Positions 1 through 7,176 of a DNA stretch of 25,278 nucleotides are shown in pieces. The stretch covers positions 1 through 25,278 of the forward strand of contig CAVSIB010000024.1 of NCBI GenBank assembly GCA_963727835.1, read 5' to 3'. The notes below the pieces were generated by a model. It was not told where the DNA came from. It ran no database searches and saw nothing but the letters and a program-made list of their open reading frames with translations. Every line of letters starts with the position of its first letter. Within the stretch, counting starts at the first letter, position 1. Source of the stretch: G026625185 sp963727835 (GTDB lineage Bacteria; Desulfobacterota; WTBG01; JAGOGO01). Position numbers and translations under genes: made by a program.

Positions 1-500
1 TGGTCGATTGCGGTGAGCTGGTTTTCTATAATAAATGCGTCAAGCACGCTTCTCTTTACCCGCACAAAGTAACGCCACACATCGGGTGGCTTTACTTCCA
101 GGCCTTCCACTGAGTGCCAATCATCAACTGCCTCAAGTGCGCTGGAAGCAGCAACATCAAAATACGGGATGATAAAACGTTTTTCCAGCTCTGCTCGAAT
201 ACCCGGCAGGAGAAAAGCCACGTGGAGCATATAATAGTCATCCAGTACTTCCCGGCTTACTCCCAGCTGCTCAGGAACAAACCCGACCGCTGCAACGCCT
301 CCGCCTTTTCCGTTACCCCGGTTGTGCATCAGGCAGGAAGGCTCATAAATATGGCGTCCCGGAACCGGTTCGGTACAACAAAAACCAACAACGCCGCACC
401 CGCCTTCTTCCTCGCCTTTCTTTACACCCTGGAGAAGACTAAGCTCATTGACGAGTCGCTTTTTTGAACCCAAAAGTTGTCGTATTCTTTCACTATTCAT
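1..500 (-). CDS. Glutamate synthase, class II glutamine amidotransferase domain (5' part, runs off the window)
   Basis: Reading the minus strand from the ATG at 498-500 gives 166 codons open to the window edge. The product begins MNSERIRQLLGSKKR and has GCGVVGF at about residues 33-39, then a conserved block PGRHIYEPSCLMHNRGNGKG and GGVAAVGFVPEQLGV. This resembles the N-terminal amidotransferase domain of archaeal-type glutamate synthases, which take ammonia from glutamine for transfer to 2-oxoglutarate; the Cys of CGVVG would be the nucleophile. Unusually for the class, about 30 residues precede that Cys, so either a propeptide is removed or a later start is used. No Shine-Dalgarno sequence is obvious before the ATG, and an in-frame stop lies two codons upstream (507-509). 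The family call rests on motif memory; the remainder of the gene is outside the window. Confidence 0.75.
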   Translation of the reverse strand, partial: MNSERIRQLLGSKKRLVNELSLLQGVKKGEEEGGCGVVGFCCTEPVPGRHIYEPSCLMHNRGNGKGGGVAAVGFVPEQLGVSREVLDDYYMLHVAFLLPGIRAELEKRFIIPYFDVAASSALEAVDDWHSVEGLEVKPPDVWRYFVRVKRSVLDAFIIENQLTAID

Positions 501-603
501 TTTTATTCAAAACATATTTAATTCATGATAAAGGAGTCAGCCACCTGAAATTATATTCTCTCTGAATTCGTTTCAACCTTTTTCTGCCAATAAAGACTGA
601 AAA

Positions 604-645
604 AGCGCTTTTGTAATAAAAGCGCTAAGGGCAAAAAATACCCTT
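604..645 (-). terminator. Terminator-like double hairpin upstream of the amidotransferase gene
   Basis: Positions 604-612 (AGCGCTTTT) and 618-626 (AAAAGCGCT) are perfect 9-bp inverted repeats around a 5-base loop. On the minus strand the stem runs straight into a short T tract (604-600), as in an intrinsic terminator. A second weaker hairpin, AAGGG/CCCTT, lies at 627-645 just before it in minus-strand order. The stem ends about 100 bases before the amidotransferase start codon. It could end a short upstream transcript or act as an attenuator in that gene's leader; I see no recognised riboswitch core. Confidence 0.5.
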
Positions 646-674
646 TGATGATAGGCGGTGCTGGGCAAGGCATC

Positions 675-842
675 CTAACGGAAATAAAAAGAAAAATAAA
701 AAATCAACTTAATATATCGCCCTGAATCTAAGTCCATGATTTTCCGAGAGCCACCCCACTTTACTTGACCTAAAAAACGTGCTTCAGGATCAAAATACGA
801 AGAACAATGCGGAGGAGAGGAACTCCCTAAGTAAATTGTCAA
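675..842 (-). other. Candidate small reading frame, 55 codons, unrecognised
   Basis: From a TTG at 840-842 the minus strand is open to a TAG at 675-677. The product starts MTIYLGSSPPHCSSYFDPEA and continues RFLGQVKWGGSRKIMDLDSG, then ends in a Phe/Tyr-rich tail. Its composition looks more protein-like than the surrounding AT-rich DNA, and the terminator-like hairpin at 626-604 lies about 50 bases past its stop. There is no ribosome binding site and only a TTG start. It may be a fragment of a lost gene, a structured leader or chance. No function is proposed. Confidence 0.2.
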
Positions 843-1087
843 TATTAATTAAGTGTTATTTGTTATTTCATGAACACGTTACCTCATAAAAACTCTCTTA
901 CTATTTGCCCGTGGCCAAATATATATTAATATTTTACCATTTTTTTGTTGAAAATTAAATTAAGTTATATTAAAATATTTAATAAGAATTAATTATTAAG
1001 TCAAGTAAAAACAACGAATTTTTTAAAAAAATAAAAATAATTAAGTAAAATTAAATATTCTCTAACCATTTTTATAGGAAGGGAATA

Positions 1088-2140
1088 ATGGGAGAAGTGA
1101 TAAGTTGTGGGATACCGTACTTAGATAAAATCATGGGGGGATACTTCCTCGGCGATAACATCGTCTGGGTTTTAACGCCCGGAACCGACTTTGATATCTT
1201 TTTAGAAGCCTTTCTTACAAAAAGAGATGACCCTCATTTTAAAATTGTTTATGTCAGCTTTGATTTCCCTCCCCAAAAAATTTTGAACCGATACGAAAAA
1301 CTTTTTAAACCTGAAGACTTCATTTTGGTAGATGCCTTTACTTTTGGAAAAGGAAATGGTGATAGATTTTTCCAATCATTCTATCAGAGTGAAGCAATCC
1401 GGTCAAAACCATTTCGGATCTATTGCGTAAAGGATTTAACTGAGCCGAGTGAATTTATCAGAACCCTGAGCAGTATCCAGGAAGAGTTTAAAACGGACAT
1501 TGCCTGCAAATATTTCTTTGGTAGCTTGAACGGGATGCAAGAGCTTTGGGGTGAGCGGGATACCCTTCATGTTTTTACCTTTACCTGTCCTAAACTCTTT
1601 GAACTGAAGGCGTTAGGCTACTGGCCTTTGGTAAAAGAGGCGCATAGCAAATCATTTTTAGCAAACATAAGCTATATTAGCCAAGTTGTCATCAGTTTGA
1701 GTTTTGAGGAGGACAATCCCTGTTCAATCCGATTCTTAAAACTTGAGGGAAGACCATCGAAGCTGCTTAATACAACGCATTATTATAATGTTCAAGAGAA
1801 AAATATAGATTTTCTTAATCCCTTAGAACAGGCAGAAATTGCACATAAATTTGACACCCAGAGAATACCGAAGCAAAAGCAAGAGCCGGCAACTCCCCCC
1901 AGTTTTTTAGAAACTAAGGAGCCGATACGGATCGGCGGCCGTATCCGGGATTTCCGTTTGGCAAAAAATCTTTCTCAGGTAGAATTAGCCCAAAAACTTG
2001 GCATAACCCCCAGTGCCTTATCTCAAATCGAAAACAACCAAAGCCTACCCTCTTTACCTTTGTTTGTACAAATTGCGCGCTTATTTCGGAAAGTCCTTAG
2101 ATTCCTTTTTTTCCCCGGAGCAAAAAAAAATGGAAGTTAA
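1088..2140 (+). CDS. KaiC/RecA-like domain without Walker A lysine, fused to a C-terminal XRE helix-turn-helix
   Basis: Starts at an ATG with AGGAAGGG four bases upstream. Residues 1-40 (SCGIPYLDKIMGG, then VWVLTPGTDFD) follow the KaiC/RAD55 pattern of a GIxxLDxxxGGG segment plus a P-loop, but the P-loop has PGTDFD where GxxxxGK[ST] is expected. YVSFDFPPQKIL and FILVDAFTF match the following KaiC-like strands. Residues about 284-335 form an XRE-type helix-turn-helix (FRLAKNLSQVELAQKLGI, SALSQIENNQ). This suggests a DNA-binding regulator with a non-hydrolysing ATPase-like sensor; that role is inferred. The last 17 residues look wrong. From about 2093, one frame over, the reading is SLDSFFSPEQKKMEVKTINQ ending at 2154-2156, a more typical XRE tail, so a single extra base near 2090-2093 is likely. 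Confidence 0.7.
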   Translation: MGEVISCGIPYLDKIMGGYFLGDNIVWVLTPGTDFDIFLEAFLTKRDDPHFKIVYVSFDFPPQKILNRYEKLFKPEDFILVDAFTFGKGNGDRFFQSFYQSEAIRSKPFRIYCVKDLTEPSEFIRTLSSIQEEFKTDIACKYFFGSLNGMQELWGERDTLHVFTFTCPKLFELKALGYWPLVKEAHSKSFLANISYISQVVISLSFEEDNPCSIRFLKLEGRPSKLLNTTHYYNVQEKNIDFLNPLEQAEIAHKFDTQRIPKQKQEPATPPSFLETKEPIRIGGRIRDFRLAKNLSQVELAQKLGITPSALSQIENNQSLPSLPLFVQIARLFRKVLRFLFFPGAKKNGS

Positions 2141-2209
2141 AACAATCAATCAGTAAATCATCTTGAAAAAATCTGGAGGTTCTCACCAAAATTTTTTCAC
2201 CCATAAAAA

Positions 2210-3157
2210 CTAATGGTCTTGGTACCCCTCAGCCTTTCGCAGAAGAATATCTTTTATCCCTTTTAGAATTCCTTTTGCGCGGCGAAGTTTTCTCTTGTCT
2301 AAGGAAAGAGGAATGAGGATAACTCTCGAGAGTACAAATCCAATGAGCGCGTACCAAAACAAAACCCAGCTCCACCACCCCTTCTTAACATGGTCTCTAA
2401 AAAAAACGAAACGGTGAATCATTAAATTCCTCCCTATGCGTTCCTGATCAGGACGCATCTTCTCCGACTCCAAATGCCAAACCCTGGCCCGCGGCGTCAC
2501 GATGAGTTTATACTTTTTTGAAACCCGGTAGGAAAAATCCTGGTCTTCACCCAGACCATAACCCTGATATTTTTTTTCATCAAAAGAAAACTCCTGAAAT
2601 ATTTCCTTGCGAAAAGACATCGCGTAACCATGAAAAAAGTCAACCTCTTGAACTTTCTTCAAAGGAACTCCTTTTGTACCAAAGTCAGTAACAAATCCAG
2701 AAGGCAAAACTTTTCCTTCTTTCAAACCCACCGTGAGAAAAATCATGTGGAATATTTTTCTAAGATGCTGAAAAGCGGTTAAGGGCGTAATATTTGACAT
2801 GACGCCTTCTACCCCGCCAAACGACTTTTCTTGGTCCTCCTCATAAACTTTTAAGACTTCCTCAATATACTCAGATGATAGAATGACATCATCATCAAAA
2901 TAAAAAATGATATCCCCCTGGGCAACCTTTGCGCCCACGTTTCTTGATTCGGTCAGGCCAGGTTTTTCTTTCTTTATATAAAGGTAATAGATCCCGCGTT
3001 CAGTACACTCCTTTTGTAAGGCGGGTGCAGGAAGAGTGCTATCATCAATAATAATCACTTCATCGGGTTTTTTCGATTGCGCCAAAATAGACTGGATACA
3101 ATTTATCAACTCCGCTGGTCGATTAAAGGCAGGAATTATCACGCTTGTTTTCAGCAT
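2210..3157 (-). CDS. Family 2 glycosyltransferase
   Basis: 315 residues, GT-A fold. The N-terminus is SVIIPAFNRPAELINCIQSI, followed by EVIIIDDS (nucleotide-binding strand), TESRNVGAKVAQGD and FYFDDDV, which holds the DxD metal/nucleotide-sugar site. GLGEDQDFSYRV near residues 202-213 fits the ED acceptor/catalytic motif. A hydrophobic segment near residues 262-285 suggests membrane attachment close to the C-terminus. Such enzymes transfer a sugar from a nucleotide donor to a glycan or lipid carrier on the cytoplasmic face. The sugar and acceptor cannot be told from sequence. It stands alone between the XRE gene (convergent) and dinB, whose stop lies 86 bases upstream of this start. Confidence 0.85.
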   Translation of the reverse strand: MLKTSVIIPAFNRPAELINCIQSILAQSKKPDEVIIIDDSTLPAPALQKECTERGIYYLYIKKEKPGLTESRNVGAKVAQGDIIFYFDDDVILSSEYIEEVLKVYEEDQEKSFGGVEGVMSNITPLTAFQHLRKIFHMIFLTVGLKEGKVLPSGFVTDFGTKGVPLKKVQEVDFFHGYAMSFRKEIFQEFSFDEKKYQGYGLGEDQDFSYRVSKKYKLIVTPRARVWHLESEKMRPDQERIGRNLMIHRFVFFRDHVKKGWWSWVLFWYALIGFVLSRVILIPLSLDKRKLRRAKGILKGIKDILLRKAEGYQDH

Positions 3158-3243
3158 TAATTATACAAAAAAAGAAGTGGAAATGCTTAATAGCCTCAAT
3201 GAAGGACAGGCTTTTTTCTCCAAAAATTTCATCTTAGCCCCAT

Positions 3244-4428
3244 CTACTTTTTCAACAAGGTTCCGGGAAGGATTGCTCCTTCGCCAAATTTTTTTTGGAT
3301 CGCATCCAAGGCTTTATTAAGCCGCTTGGTTTTCTGCGAACCTGGGTGCTGAGGAAAAAGGGCGCGCTGTTTTACTTCCGAACTCGTTAAATGAGAAACC
3401 GATACCCCTAAGAGCCTTATCGGCCTTCTCCCAACTTCAGTTTTTTTCAGAAGAAGATAGCAAACCTTCGTAATTTCTCCGCCATCGTCCGTGGATTCTG
3501 CTATGGTCAGAGAACGCGTTATTTGGACAAAGTCGTGGTACTTTATTTTTAATGTAATGGTCTTTCCCCGCACTCCTTCTTTTCGCAAGCGCCAACCTAC
3601 TTTGGTAGATAGGGAAAGAATTTCTCGCTTGGCTATTTCATCGTCAATGACATCTTCCGCAAAGGTCTCTTCCTGGCCGATTGATTTAACCTCATCTTCG
3701 ATCTCAACCTCCCGTTCATCTCTTCCTCGGGAAAGCTGGTGGAGGTGAAGTCCGTTTTTCCCTAGCTTCGCAATTAAAATATCTACCGGGATATGCTTCA
3801 GATCACCAATGGTCTTCACCCCCAGGGTGGCAAAAACTTTTTCGGTTGCTTTGCCAACTCCCCAAAGCATGTCAATCGGAAGTGGGTCCAGAAACTCCTG
3901 CACTTTTCCCGGAGAGACGACGGTAAGCCCGTCCGGCTTATTCATGCCCGAGGCAATCTTGGCCACAAATTTAAGAGGAGCAATCCCGGCAGAAACCGTA
4001 AGCCCGATTTCTTTTTTCACCAGGCTTTTGATCTTCCGGGCTATTTCTTCCGGCTCACCAAACATGCGGGTAGAGCCAGTCACATCAAGAAAAGCCTCGT
4101 CAATGGAAACCGGCTCGACCAACGGCGTGAAACGACGAAAAATCTCAAATAGTTGCTCCGATACTTCCTGATAGCGGGACATCCGTACCGGCAAAAATAG
4201 TCCCTGCGGACAAAGCCTCATGGCTGTTGCTATCGGCTGAGCCGAATGCACGCCACACCACCGGGCTTCGTAGGAAGCAGAGGACACCACTCCCCGCTGC
4301 TTGCTTCCGCCGACAATAACCGGTTTCCCTTGCAAGCTCGGATTATCCAAAACCTCCACCGCAGCATAAAAGGCATCCATATCCAGATGCATTATTTTTT
4401 TGGGATTTTTTTCTGATTCCACACCCAC
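3244..4428 (-). CDS. dinB: DNA polymerase IV (Y-family translesion polymerase)
   Basis: 394 residues. MHLDMDAFYAAVE (residues 13-25) carries the first catalytic Asp and SIDEAFLDVT (108-117) the Asp-Glu pair; YEAR at 53-56 is the nucleotide-contacting motif. The helix-hairpin-helix stretch IDMLWGVGKATEKVFATLGV and a little-finger domain (about 240-350) follow. It copies past damaged template bases without proofreading. The start is GTG at 4426-4428, with GAGGT just upstream. A second GTG two codons later is equally possible, and the conserved part only begins at about residue 11. I see no clear LexA box upstream, though the 4429-4550 gap may hold its promoter. The neighbours do not suggest an imuB-type mutasome cassette. 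Confidence 0.95.
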   Translation of the reverse strand: MGVESEKNPKKIMHLDMDAFYAAVEVLDNPSLQGKPVIVGGSKQRGVVSSASYEARWCGVHSAQPIATAMRLCPQGLFLPVRMSRYQEVSEQLFEIFRRFTPLVEPVSIDEAFLDVTGSTRMFGEPEEIARKIKSLVKKEIGLTVSAGIAPLKFVAKIASGMNKPDGLTVVSPGKVQEFLDPLPIDMLWGVGKATEKVFATLGVKTIGDLKHIPVDILIAKLGKNGLHLHQLSRGRDEREVEIEDEVKSIGQEETFAEDVIDDEIAKREILSLSTKVGWRLRKEGVRGKTITLKIKYHDFVQITRSLTIAESTDDGGEITKVCYLLLKKTEVGRRPIRLLGVSVSHLTSSEVKQRALFPQHPGSQKTKRLNKALDAIQKKFGEGAILPGTLLKK

Positions 4429-4550
4429 ACCTCAGGTTCATTGGCAAAAAAAATCTTTATTTTATATTATCACAGGCGCTTTAAAAGAAAAAATTCCTTT
4501 TTGTGGCGGAAGATCTACACCCTCAAACATGGAATTTTAAAAAAACCGGG

Positions 4551-4556
4551 TATAAT
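4551..4556 (+). promoter_or_regulatory. Probable -10 box for the peroxiredoxin gene
   Basis: A perfect TATAAT lies 64 bases before the ATG at 4621. The matching -35 region is poor (ATGGAA at 4529-4534, 16-base spacer), so this may be a weak or activator-dependent promoter. A strong ribosome binding site, AGGAGGG at 4608-4614, follows in the same leader. Confidence 0.4.
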
Positions 4557-4620
4557 AAAAAGTTGTGATACAGGGTTTTTTCTCCATAAAGAAATTTAAC
4601 AATAATGAGGAGGGAAAAAG

Positions 4621-4875
4621 ATGCTCCTTAAGCCAAATGATCAAGCCCCAGATTTTAAGTTATCCGATCAAAACGGAAACAAAGTTTCCCTTTCCGCCTT
4701 CCGGAGTAAAAAGGTTCTTCTGTTCTTTTATCCCAAAGCCGAAACTCCCAGCTGAAAGAAACAGGCCGTGATCCTGAGGGATGCTGGTCAGCATCTCGCG
4801 AAACTGAACGTGGCGATTCTGGGAATCAGCCCTCCCGACACCGCGCCGGAGCCATTAAAAGTGCTTGAAGGGTAA
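4621..4875 (+). pseudogene. Peroxiredoxin (PrxQ/Bcp type) with UGA at the peroxidatic Cys position, truncated
   Basis: The ATG at 4621 has AGGAGGG six bases upstream. The reading MLLKPNDQAPDFKLSDQNGN, VSLSAFRSKKVLLFFYPKAE, TPS-[UGA]-KKQAVILRDAG, AKLNVAILGISPPDTAPEPL matches the first half of PrxQ/Bcp thiol peroxidases. The family motif is TPGC, with the reactive Cys at the fourth position; here that codon is TGA at 4753-4755, and a hairpin resembling a bacterial SECIS follows. The resolving Cys five residues later is Val, giving a one-redox-residue type. The frame meets TAA at 4873-4875 after 84 codons, against about 150 in the family. A short echo, SLFRDYGVI, continues past the TAA, but the C-terminal half is gone. 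I read it as the remnant of a selenocysteine peroxiredoxin. A normal Cys gene with a nonsense mutation is the alternative. Confidence 0.6.
4778..4797 (+). promoter_or_regulatory. SECIS-like hairpin downstream of the in-frame UGA
   Basis: GATGCT (4780-4785) and AGCATC (4790-4795) pair perfectly around the tetraloop GGTC (4786-4789); a G-U and a G-C pair extend the stem to 8 bp. The loop begins 30 bases after the TGA at 4753-4755. Bacterial SECIS elements sit just downstream of UGA and have a short stem with a GGU-type apical loop bound by SelB. Geometry and loop fit, but no covariation evidence is available here. Confidence 0.5.
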
Positions 4876-5139
4876 AGCCTTTTTCGGGATTACGGGGTGA
4901 TTATTTAATACTCCAGATATTGCTTAAATTTACCCAGGATATTGAGTAAATTGTTATCTTATGAATAATTAACATGTTTAAAAGGTTTTGGAGGAACTTG
5001 GACTTTGGGGATTTTAATTTCTCCTTGCCAAATCATCAACGCCACAACATATGATGATAGCGGCTTGGAAGTACTCGGTATCATGTCAGTTCCACCAATA
5101 CTGCACCCGGATATTTCCGGGAAATAAGAAAAGGATAAA

Positions 5140-5547
5140 ATGGAATCTTTGCAATCAATGGCTTCTGCTTTTCTGGTAATAGTTCCTTTTGTGCTGGTCT
5201 TCAGCCTGGTTTTTAAGGAAATCGGGAGACAAAAAAGGAAATGGGGCGTGCTCCATGAATTAAGCCAGCGCTTAGAAGAACTTAAGCAAGACATTCTCGT
5301 TGTGCCCACACCAACCGTACCGGATAAAAAGATAGAACAGGAATTGGGGGAGATAGCAGCGGAAAGTGCGGTAAGTGGCAGCTCTTACAGGGTAGCAGAA
5401 AAAAAAGCACTGATCGTTTTGATGCTTACGGCTAAGGAAAGGGGGGCAAATGCGATTTTAGAACTCCACCGGGAACGTGCTCCGTATGATGCAACAGGAA
5501 GATGCAGTGGCAGGCAAAAACAATTCGCCTGGCCGGAAAAGCAGTAA
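5140..5547 (+). CDS. Small membrane-anchored protein of unknown function, probable 3' frameshift
   Basis: The ATG has AAAAGGA five bases upstream. Residues about 8-25 (ASAFLVIVPFVLVFSLVF) form one transmembrane or signal-anchor helix. A charged stretch with heptad-like leucines follows, then a domain containing VAEKKALIVLMLTAKERGAN and AILELHRE. The GANAI pattern recalls YbjQ-like heavy-metal-binding domains, but weakly. After HRERA the frame drifts into YDATGRCSGRQKQ and stops. The next frame gives MQWQAKTIRLAGKAVK from 5502, ending at 5604-5606, which reads like the natural continuation, so one base may be missing between about 5480 and 5502. The function is unknown. Confidence 0.5.
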   Translation: MESLQSMASAFLVIVPFVLVFSLVFKEIGRQKRKWGVLHELSQRLEELKQDILVVPTPTVPDKKIEQELGEIAAESAVSGSSYRVAEKKALIVLMLTAKERGANAILELHRERAPYDATGRCSGRQKQFAWPEKQ

Positions 5548-5716
5548 AAACAGGTGACATAACAAGCGGTAATAATAAGAGTCTTGCAATCGATCCTGAC
5601 ACGTAAAAAAATAAAACTGGAAGATCGACCAATAAAAGGCTACAGTACTTTTAAGGGAAGGGCCGGACATTGGGTAAATCGATTTGGGTGCTATTGTACT
5701 ATTACCGGAGGAACTT

Positions 5717-6493
5717 ATGAGCTTTGACGTAGAAGAAAAAACAAGTCTCATCGCGCAATGGATAAAAGACCATGACCGGGTAGTGATTTTTACCGGTGCG
5801 GGCGTGAGTACGGATTCAGGGATTGCGGATTTTAGAAGTCCGGGAGGAATTTGGGAGCGTTTTGATCCCAATGAGTTTCTCTTTGATAATTTTTTAGCGA
5901 GTGAAAAAGTCCGGGAAAAATACTGGCAGTTTCATACCGAGATTTATTATACCATCCTTAAAGCGAAGCCAAATTCCGCTCACCAGGCATGTGTGGCGTT
6001 AGACCAGATGGGAAAGTTAGACTGTGTGATTACTCAAAATATTGACAACCTCCATCAAAATGCCGGGCTTCCCCAAGAGAAAGTGATCGAGCTCCACGGA
6101 AATGCCCTCAGGGTAAATTGCCTTTCCTGTAAAAAAGAATACGACCGTAAAGAGATTCAGCAACGAGTCGAAGGGGGAGAGTGCGCTCCTCAATGTGATT
6201 GCAAAGGACTTCTTAAACCAGCTACTATCGCATTTGGCCAACCCATGCCTTTTAGAGAAATGCAAGCGGCAGAAACGCGGTCAGCTAATGCCGAGGTTTT
6301 CTTAGCCATCGGCTCCTCATTAGTAGTGTATCCGGCAGCCTATATGCCTCTTTATGCCAAACAAGGAGGCGCCAAGCTCGCTATTATCAACCTGGCCCCT
6401 ACCCCTTATGATCATCAGGCAGATGTGGTAGTCCAGGAAAAAGCAGGTGTGGCAATGGACATGATTCTCGAGAGCGTGAAAAAACGGATGTGA
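5717..6493 (+). CDS. cobB: NAD-dependent protein deacylase, Sir2 family
   Basis: 258 residues from the ATG at 5717. GGAGGA at 5707-5712 sits four bases upstream and favours this start over the in-frame TTG at 5684. GAGVS (27-31) and GIADFRSPGG form the NAD pocket, QNIDNLH (107-113) is the signature, and His127 in ELHGN is the catalytic base. C135/C138 with C160/C162 (plus C156 nearby) would bind the structural zinc; the CxC spacing of the second pair is slightly unusual. FLAIGSSLVVYPAA and the AIINL strand complete the Rossmann fold. The enzyme removes acyl groups from lysines using NAD, releasing nicotinamide. It appears intact, unlike the genes on both sides. Confidence 0.92.
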   Translation: MSFDVEEKTSLIAQWIKDHDRVVIFTGAGVSTDSGIADFRSPGGIWERFDPNEFLFDNFLASEKVREKYWQFHTEIYYTILKAKPNSAHQACVALDQMGKLDCVITQNIDNLHQNAGLPQEKVIELHGNALRVNCLSCKKEYDRKEIQQRVEGGECAPQCDCKGLLKPATIAFGQPMPFREMQAAETRSANAEVFLAIGSSLVVYPAAYMPLYAKQGGAKLAIINLAPTPYDHQADVVVQEKAGVAMDMILESVKKRM

Positions 6494-6534
6494 GTTTTGG
6501 TCACAGCAAAAGCTCACTTGATTATTCAATTTTA

Positions 6535-6720
6535 TCATTTTGTTTCTTTCCTCGCGTGACCCATCCCAAACAACGGAGTGAGCAGAGTCAGGTACTGCTT
6601 TGCTAAAACCTCAGGTTTCTTTTGGCCTTCTTTTAACCACTCAACGATATCAGCCCTATAGTTCAAAAAAGCGCCCATGATTCCGCATAAGCGGTAAACT
6701 TCTTCATAATAAACTGTAAC
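6535..6720 (-). pseudogene. C-terminal fragment, possibly of a TetR-type regulator
   Basis: The minus strand is open for 61 codons, from just after a TAG at 6721-6723 to a TGA at 6535-6537. It reads VTVYYEEVYRLCGIMGAFLN, YRADIVEWLKEGQKKPEV, then LAKQYLTLLTPLFG. The helical pattern and the EGQKKPE region resemble the effector domain of TetR-family repressors. No helix-turn-helix and no credible start exist upstream, so this would be only a tail. The assignment is tentative. Confidence 0.3.
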
Positions 6721-6730
6721 CTAACAGCAG

Positions 6731-6764
6731 CTATGGCTACAGCCTCCATAGGGGGTGATCACCC
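6731..6764. repeat. Compound palindrome
   Basis: CTATGG (6731-6736) pairs with CCATAG (6746-6751), with an alternative inner stem GGCT/AGCC at 6735-6744. Directly after it comes a perfect 12-bp palindrome GGGTGATCACCC (6753-6764). The cluster lies at the broken edge of the possible TetR fragment, so a recombination or mobile-element end is possible. Confidence 0.4.
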
Positions 6765-7176
6765 ACCCTCCGCCGGGGGATGATGTCTGATTTATAGATA
6801 ATTTCTCAGGTGATCCAAGAGACCAGAAGGAAGTATCCCGGAAAAACCTTTCTTTTTCATCTAAGTTTACTGAAGCTTAAGAAAACCAGCAGGCAAAGAA
6901 GCTAAGACCCCAACTGTATCCATGAAGAATGGTCTGAAGAATTTAAAATGACCTTTTCGGAAATGTGATGAAGACCTTGCAAAATTTTAAAAACTTTTTG
7001 ACTAATATCTTAATTTATTATATCTCTTTTAAAATCGGACTCAGCATTCCTAGTGAGAACAGCCGACACTGCTATGTTTTAAAACGTGATCAATGCAAAA
7101 AAAATAATCTTTACTTTTACCATTATTTTTTTCTCGGTTCTAATGTTCTCATACTCCTTAACCTCTTTTTTTTTCT
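6765..7176. other. Non-coding or fully eroded stretch
   Basis: No convincing gene. The plus-strand frame at 6965-7180 has low-complexity Phe/Leu/Asn composition, no ribosome binding site and no family resemblance. Short protein-like pieces occur but are interrupted within about 20 codons. It probably includes the lost 5' end of the lytic transglycosylase gene that follows. Confidence 0.4.

Larger units (their letters stand above)
501..1087. other. AT-rich intergenic region between divergent genes
   Basis: This gap separates the minus-strand amidotransferase gene from the plus-strand KaiC-like/XRE gene. It must carry both promoters, but the 841-1075 part is so AT-rich that many hexamers fit and I will not pick one. 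The supported contents are a strong inverted repeat at 604-626, a weaker one at 627-645 and a doubtful 55-codon minus-strand reading frame at 675-842. The plus-strand gene has a good ribosome binding site, AGGAAGGG at about 1076-1083. Confidence 0.6.

Noticed and set aside
114..467. Plus-strand 117-codon frame at the left edge
   Set aside because: The opposite strand encodes a clear glutamate synthase amidotransferase domain, so this is its shadow.
640..700. Possible riboswitch or small SRP-like RNA suggested by the GGTGCTGGGCAAGG stretch
   Set aside because: No known consensus core (GEMM, glutamine, THF, Moco, SRP Alu/S domain) could be matched beyond a few bases.
4959..5309. Minus-strand 116-codon frame overlapping the small membrane protein gene
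   Set aside because: It opposes a plus-strand frame that has a ribosome binding site and a membrane helix; its own product shows no domain.
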